From positions 1 through 64,000 of the forward strand of contig CAVXJC010000001.1 in the NCBI GenBank assembly GCA_963762075.1: a stretch of DNA of 64,000 nt, given 5' to 3'. The translations under genes were made by a program, and so were the position numbers. Source of the stretch: JAOUEA01 sp963762075 (GTDB lineage: Bacteria > Actinomycetota > UBA4738 > HRBIN12). Positions 60,717-64,000 of the stretch are shown here, in pieces. Below the pieces are notes generated by a model. It saw only the letters and a list, made by a program, of their open reading frames with translations. It ran no database searches and was not told where the DNA came from. Every line of letters begins with the position of its first letter. The stretch's first letter is position 1.

Positions 60717-62779
60717 CCCTGAGCGACGAGCGGCTGCGGCGGCTTCGCTGGTGGGCCGCTGCGCTCGTGGTTGTCGGGTCCGTGTCCACGATCGTCCTGG
60801 AAACCGCGGCCGGCCGGGCGGACGAGGCCTTCTTCTCGGCCTTCCTCCTGACGTTCCCCGCGGTCGGCTTCTTCGTGCTCAGCCGCCGCCCCGATGCTCG
60901 TCTCGGCTGGCTGATGGTGTCGATGGGCGTCGGGCAAGCGCTGTTCGGACCGCCCACCGCCTACGGCGCCTACGCGGTGCAGCACGATCTGCCGCTCGGA
61001 CCGCTCGCGCTCGCCCTCGGCGGGCCCGGCTGGGTGCCGTTCATCGGCATCTCCGGCTACCTGTTGCTGCTGTTCCCCGACGGTCGACTGCCCTCGCGCC
61101 GCTGGCGCTGGCTCTCGTGGGCCTGCGGCATCGGATTGATCCTGGTGATGGTGGCCATCTGGTTCAACCCGGGTGACTTCGCCGACTCGGGCTTCCCGGA
61201 GATCGATAACCCGATAGGCATCGATGCGCTTGGGCCGATCCTCGACGGCCTCTTCGTCCTGTTGGTGTCGGCGCCCCTGCTGGTGTTGGGGGGCGCTGTC
61301 TCGCTCGGCGTGCGCTTGCGCCGGACGACCGACGATGTCGTCCGCCACCAGATCCGTTGGCTGACGTACGCCGCGGCACTGATCGCCACGTTGTTCGGCC
61401 TCGCCTGGGTGCCCGGCCTCGGGAACGACGACGAGTGGAGCGGTTGGATCCAGAACCTCGGCGCGCTCAGCTTCATCCTGATCCCGATCACGATCGGCAT
61501 CGCGATCCTGCGCTACCGCCTCTACGACATCGACGTCGTGATCCGCAAGACGCTGGTCTTCGCGGCCATGGCCGCGGTCATCGCGCTGGTCTATGTGGGT
61601 TTGGTCGTCGGGGTCGGCGCGCTCGTCGGAACGACGCAGAGCCCAGTGCTCTCCGCGCTCGCGGCCGCTGTCGTGGCCCTCGTGTTCCAGCCCGTGCGCT
61701 CCCGTGCACGTCGCTTCGCCGACCGCGTGGTGTATGGGAAGCGAGCAACGCCGTACGAAGTGATGTCGACGTTCGGCGATCAGCTCGCGGGCACGTACTC
61801 GGCAGAAGACGTCCTCGCTCGCACCGCGCGGGTCCTCGGCGAGGGTGTCGGGGCCGAGCGAGCCCGGGTATGGCTCTCGCTCGGTGGCGAACTCCGGGAA
61901 GTCGCTTCATGGCCCGACGATGGCCTCGACCGTGACGACGACTTCACGACCGACGTGCGCCATCAAGGCGAGTCGCTCGGAGCGCTCTCGGTCGCGATGC
62001 CACCCAACGATCCGATGACGCCTTCCAAGGAGAAGCTCATCCGCGACCTCGCGGCGCAAGCGGGGCTCGTACTTCGCAACGAGCGCCTCACTTCTGCCCT
62101 CAAGGCTCGCCTGGCCGACCTGCAGGCCGCGCAGAAGCGTCTCGTCGCAGCGCAGGATGCTGAACGTCGAAGGCTCGAGCGGAACATCCACGACGGAGCG
62201 CAGCAGCAGCTCGTGGCCCTGGCCGTGAAGGCACGTCTCGCTCGCACCCTCACGGAGCGCGATCCGGCCAAGGCCGAGGAGATGCTGAGCCAGATCGAGG
62301 CCGAGACGCACGACGCGCTCGAGGATCTGCGCGACCTTGCACGCGGCATCTACCCCCCGCTGCTCGCAGACAAGGGCTTGGAAGCCGCGCTCATCGCGCA
62401 GGCTCGCAAGTCGACGGTGCCGGTCGAGGTCGACGCGCGCGGCATCGACCGTCTTCCGCAAGAGATCGAGGCCGCCGTGTACTTCTCAACGCTCGAGGCC
62501 CTGCAGAACACCAGCAAGTACGCAGGCGCCTCACGGGCTTCGGTGACGCTCAGCCGCGCGAACGGCTCGCTCTCGTTCACGGTGACCGACGACGGAACGG
62601 GATTCGACACGAGCGCGACCGGCTACGGCACCGGTCTCCAGGGCATCGCCGACAGGCTAGGGGCGCTCGACGGCGACCTCGAGGTGACGAGCAGTGTGGG
62701 GTCGGGAACGATCGTGACCGGCCGAGTGCCCGTGAACGCGGTGGCACCCGACGACGTTGGAAGGACGGACCGTTCATGA
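60713..62779 (+). CDS. membrane sensor histidine kinase (HisKA_3 type), kinase D
   Basis: 688 residues, fourth member of the family in this array. Landmarks: LFPDGRLPSRRWRWLSWACG, RYRLYDIDVVIRKTLVFAAM, ATPYEVMSTFGDQLAGTYSA (diverged from the FSER pattern of the others), HisKA_3 ERNIHDGAQQQLVALAVKAR, HATPase VTDDGTGFDTSATGYGTGLQ. Its translation is coupled to the receiver-cyclase by a four-base overlap, so this kinase is the natural phosphodonor of the cyclase. Confidence 0.92.
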   Translation: MTLSDERLRRLRWWAAALVVVGSVSTIVLETAAGRADEAFFSAFLLTFPAVGFFVLSRRPDARLGWLMVSMGVGQALFGPPTAYGAYAVQHDLPLGPLALALGGPGWVPFIGISGYLLLLFPDGRLPSRRWRWLSWACGIGLILVMVAIWFNPGDFADSGFPEIDNPIGIDALGPILDGLFVLLVSAPLLVLGGAVSLGVRLRRTTDDVVRHQIRWLTYAAALIATLFGLAWVPGLGNDDEWSGWIQNLGALSFILIPITIGIAILRYRLYDIDVVIRKTLVFAAMAAVIALVYVGLVVGVGALVGTTQSPVLSALAAAVVALVFQPVRSRARRFADRVVYGKRATPYEVMSTFGDQLAGTYSAEDVLARTARVLGEGVGAERARVWLSLGGELREVASWPDDGLDRDDDFTTDVRHQGESLGALSVAMPPNDPMTPSKEKLIRDLAAQAGLVLRNERLTSALKARLADLQAAQKRLVAAQDAERRRLERNIHDGAQQQLVALAVKARLARTLTERDPAKAEEMLSQIEAETHDALEDLRDLARGIYPPLLADKGLEAALIAQARKSTVPVEVDARGIDRLPQEIEAAVYFSTLEALQNTSKYAGASRASVTLSRANGSLSFTVTDDGTGFDTSATGYGTGLQGIADRLGALDGDLEVTSSVGSGTIVTGRVPVNAVAPDDVGRTDRS

Positions 62780-62994
62780 CGCTGCGAGCCACCGCTCGAC
62801 CCACGGGCTTCCGCCGATTCGAGCGTTGGATGATCGGCGTCGTCTTCGCCGTGATGGCGTTCGTGCTCGAGAAGTTCGTGATGGGCTCGGTGCGGAGGAA
62901 GGGTGCCGCGCCCCCCGTATCGAACGAGGAGATCACGACGGTCGTCTCCAAAGGCGGGGAAGTCGACGTCGATCCTCGGGGTCGCCGCGCGTAA
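62776..62994 (+). CDS. small single-pass membrane protein, last gene of the cyclase-kinase operon
   Basis: 72 residues: basic N-terminus, one helix (WMIGVVFAVMAFVLEKFVMG), then a short polar tail with VSNEEITTVVSKGGEVDVDP. ATG overlaps the kinase stop (ATGA). No family recognised. Co-translation with a receiver-cyclase and its kinase suggests an accessory or small regulatory subunit. Confidence 0.6.
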   Translation: MTLRATARPTGFRRFERWMIGVVFAVMAFVLEKFVMGSVRRKGAAPPVSNEEITTVVSKGGEVDVDPRGRRA

Positions 62995-63017
62995 CCGGGC
63001 TGACCGACCCATCAGCC

Positions 63018-63036
63018 CTAGTCTTCTCCAGACTAG
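63018..63036. terminator. bidirectional hairpin between convergent genes
   Basis: CTAGTCT - TCTCC - AGACTAG, a perfect seven-base stem. Its right arm contains the stop codon of the convergent UbiB-like gene, and it lies 23 bases behind the stop of the small membrane protein. No T-tract on either side. The symmetry and location fit a bidirectional terminator. Confidence 0.5.
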
Positions 63037-64000
63037 TCGCGTTGTCGTCGTGCCAGGTCGATCACGAGGCCGAGGGTCAGCAGCCCAGCCGCCACTCCGA
63101 ACGTCACCGGCAGCCACGCCGGGACCCGTTCGCTCACGGCGGTGAGCGCCGTGCCGAGGATCGCCGCGCCCGCGGTGAGCGCGAGCGCGAGGCGCCTTCC
63201 CGCCCTGCGGATCGTCGTCTCCAGCGTCGCCGCCCGGAAGTTCACCTCGAGCTTCTGGCCGGGCCGCGCGCCGATCAGTCGTTCGACCGCCTCCACGACG
63301 CGATGGAAGCGGACCTTGAACCGCTGCGCCTGGTAGAAGAGCGCCTTCGGGTCGATCTTCGTCGTCATGTCGCGCACGACGGCGCGCATCAGGAAGGAAC
63401 CCGCGACGTCGAAGGGATCGAGGTCAGGGTCGAGCTCGGCGGTCGCCAGTTGCATCTGCGCGAGCGCCTTGCCGGTCAGCGCGAGCGAAGCGGGAAGCGG
63501 AACCTCGTGGCGCAGCGAGATCTCGGTCATCTCCTGCAGGATGGGGCCGAGCTGGATGTCGCTGAGCGATGCCGTGCGGTACTTGGCCACCATCTCGCCG
63601 ATCTCGCCGCCGAACGCGTCCACATCGAGGTCGGCGCGGTCCATCGCGCCGGCGAGCATGAGCGAGACGTCGGTCAGGAACGGCACGTCTTCCTGCCAGA
63701 ACGACATCAGCAGCAGCATCAGGTGCTCGCGCATCTCGGGGCCGACCTCACCCACCATGCCGAGGTCGAGCAGGTAGAGCGTGTCGTCCGCGGGCCGCCA
63801 CATCAGGTTCCCTGGGTGCGGGTCGGCGTGGAAGAACCCGTCGACCATGATCTGCTTGTAGAAGCTCTCGAGGAGCTGGCGCGCGGCCTCCGTGCGCGCG
63901 TCCCCTTCGGGCGCCAGCGAGATCGGCCCGCCTTGCACGTCTTGCATCACGAGCAGGCGCGAGGTCGAGAGGTCACCGACGACCTCCGGCACTCGCAGAC
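63033..64000 (-). CDS. UbiB/AarF (ABC1) protein-kinase-like family protein, 5' end cut by window edge
   Basis: At least 322 residues visible; the frame runs on through the right edge. Kinase-like motifs: ESFYKQIMVDGFFHADPHPG followed by NLMWRP (the ADPHPGN loop with catalytic Asp and Asn) and LYLLDLGMVGEVGPEM (the DLG/DFG equivalent). Two hydrophobic helices end the protein (ALALTAGAAILGTALTAVS; AWLPVTFGVAAGLLTLGLVI). UbiB proteins act as ATPases in lipid or quinone metabolism at the membrane. A GTG at 63992 is internal and not the real start. Confidence 0.9.
   Translation of the reverse strand, partial: LRVPEVVGDLSTSRLLVMQDVQGGPISLAPEGDARTEAARQLLESFYKQIMVDGFFHADPHPGNLMWRPADDTLYLLDLGMVGEVGPEMREHLMLLLMSFWQEDVPFLTDVSLMLAGAMDRADLDVDAFGGEIGEMVAKYRTASLSDIQLGPILQEMTEISLRHEVPLPASLALTGKALAQMQLATAELDPDLDPFDVAGSFLMRAVVRDMTTKIDPKALFYQAQRFKVRFHRVVEAVERLIGARPGQKLEVNFRAATLETTIRRAGRRLALALTAGAAILGTALTAVSERVPAWLPVTFGVAAGLLTLGLVIDLARRQRD

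Noticed and set aside
1..64000. CRISPR arrays, transposons, prophage or attachment sites
   Set aside because: No regular direct repeats with spacers, no transposase or integrase motifs and no flanking duplications were seen.

Overview
The window is a very GC-rich, gene-dense bacterial chromosome segment that looks actinobacterial. The pointers are a deazaflavin (F420)-dependent nitroreductase-family protein, the gene order topA - (MFS-thymidylate kinase fusion) - holB, an OB-fold gene beside an APC-type K+ transporter and a CeoB/CeoC (TrkA) pair, very lysine-rich histone-H1-like tails, and many start codons lying 6-10 nt downstream of a TAnnnT box (leaderless transcription). I cannot place it below phylum. 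No rRNA, tRNA, CRISPR, phage or insertion sequence was recognised.

Layout. 0-9 kb: a class III nucleotide cyclase with a DHFR-like gene, an F420-type protein, a hydrolase, acetyltransferase, AlkP-superfamily hydrolase, Rieske protein, an H1-like protein and small genes. 9-17.7 kb: a Drr-type ABC exporter, YdeI-like protein, PAP2 phosphatase, an ArsR/SRPBCC pair with a clear operator, a flippase, a LOG-like protein, a lipoprotein and a second AlkP enzyme. 17.7-24.6 kb: an MrfA-type helicase, a CaCA exchanger, an LCP-family protein with its partner, and nhaA. 24.7-39.4 kb: an ion-homeostasis island with the H+-pyrophosphatase, an OB-fold protein, three KimA-type K+ transporters, CeoB/CeoC, two DUF4118 (KdpD-like) proteins and a KdpE-like regulator. 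39.4-46.5 kb: GNAT, DedA, then topA, MFS-tmk and holB. 46.5-51.2 kb: an OafA-type acyltransferase and an M36 metalloprotease. 51.3-62.8 kb: a signalling array of four paralogous HisKA_3 sensor kinases, three receiver proteins (one fused to a class III cyclase) and a universal stress protein. The right edge cuts a UbiB/AarF kinase-like gene.

A striking technical feature is that many genes between about 1 and 35.3 kb carry single-base frameshifts, most repaired by removing one base and often in a short C or G run, whereas everything from 37 kb to the end is intact. This includes indispensable genes such as hppA, so I read the shifts mostly as sequence or assembly error. I annotate such genes as whole CDS and give the break positions.

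Functional themes are cation and pH homeostasis (hppA, nhaA, CaCA, KimA, CeoBC and KdpDE-like proteins) and signalling, with two class III cyclases, one apparently controlled by a two-component receiver. The most interesting candidates are the kinase/cyclase array at 51-63 kb and the K+ island with its possible structured RNA.
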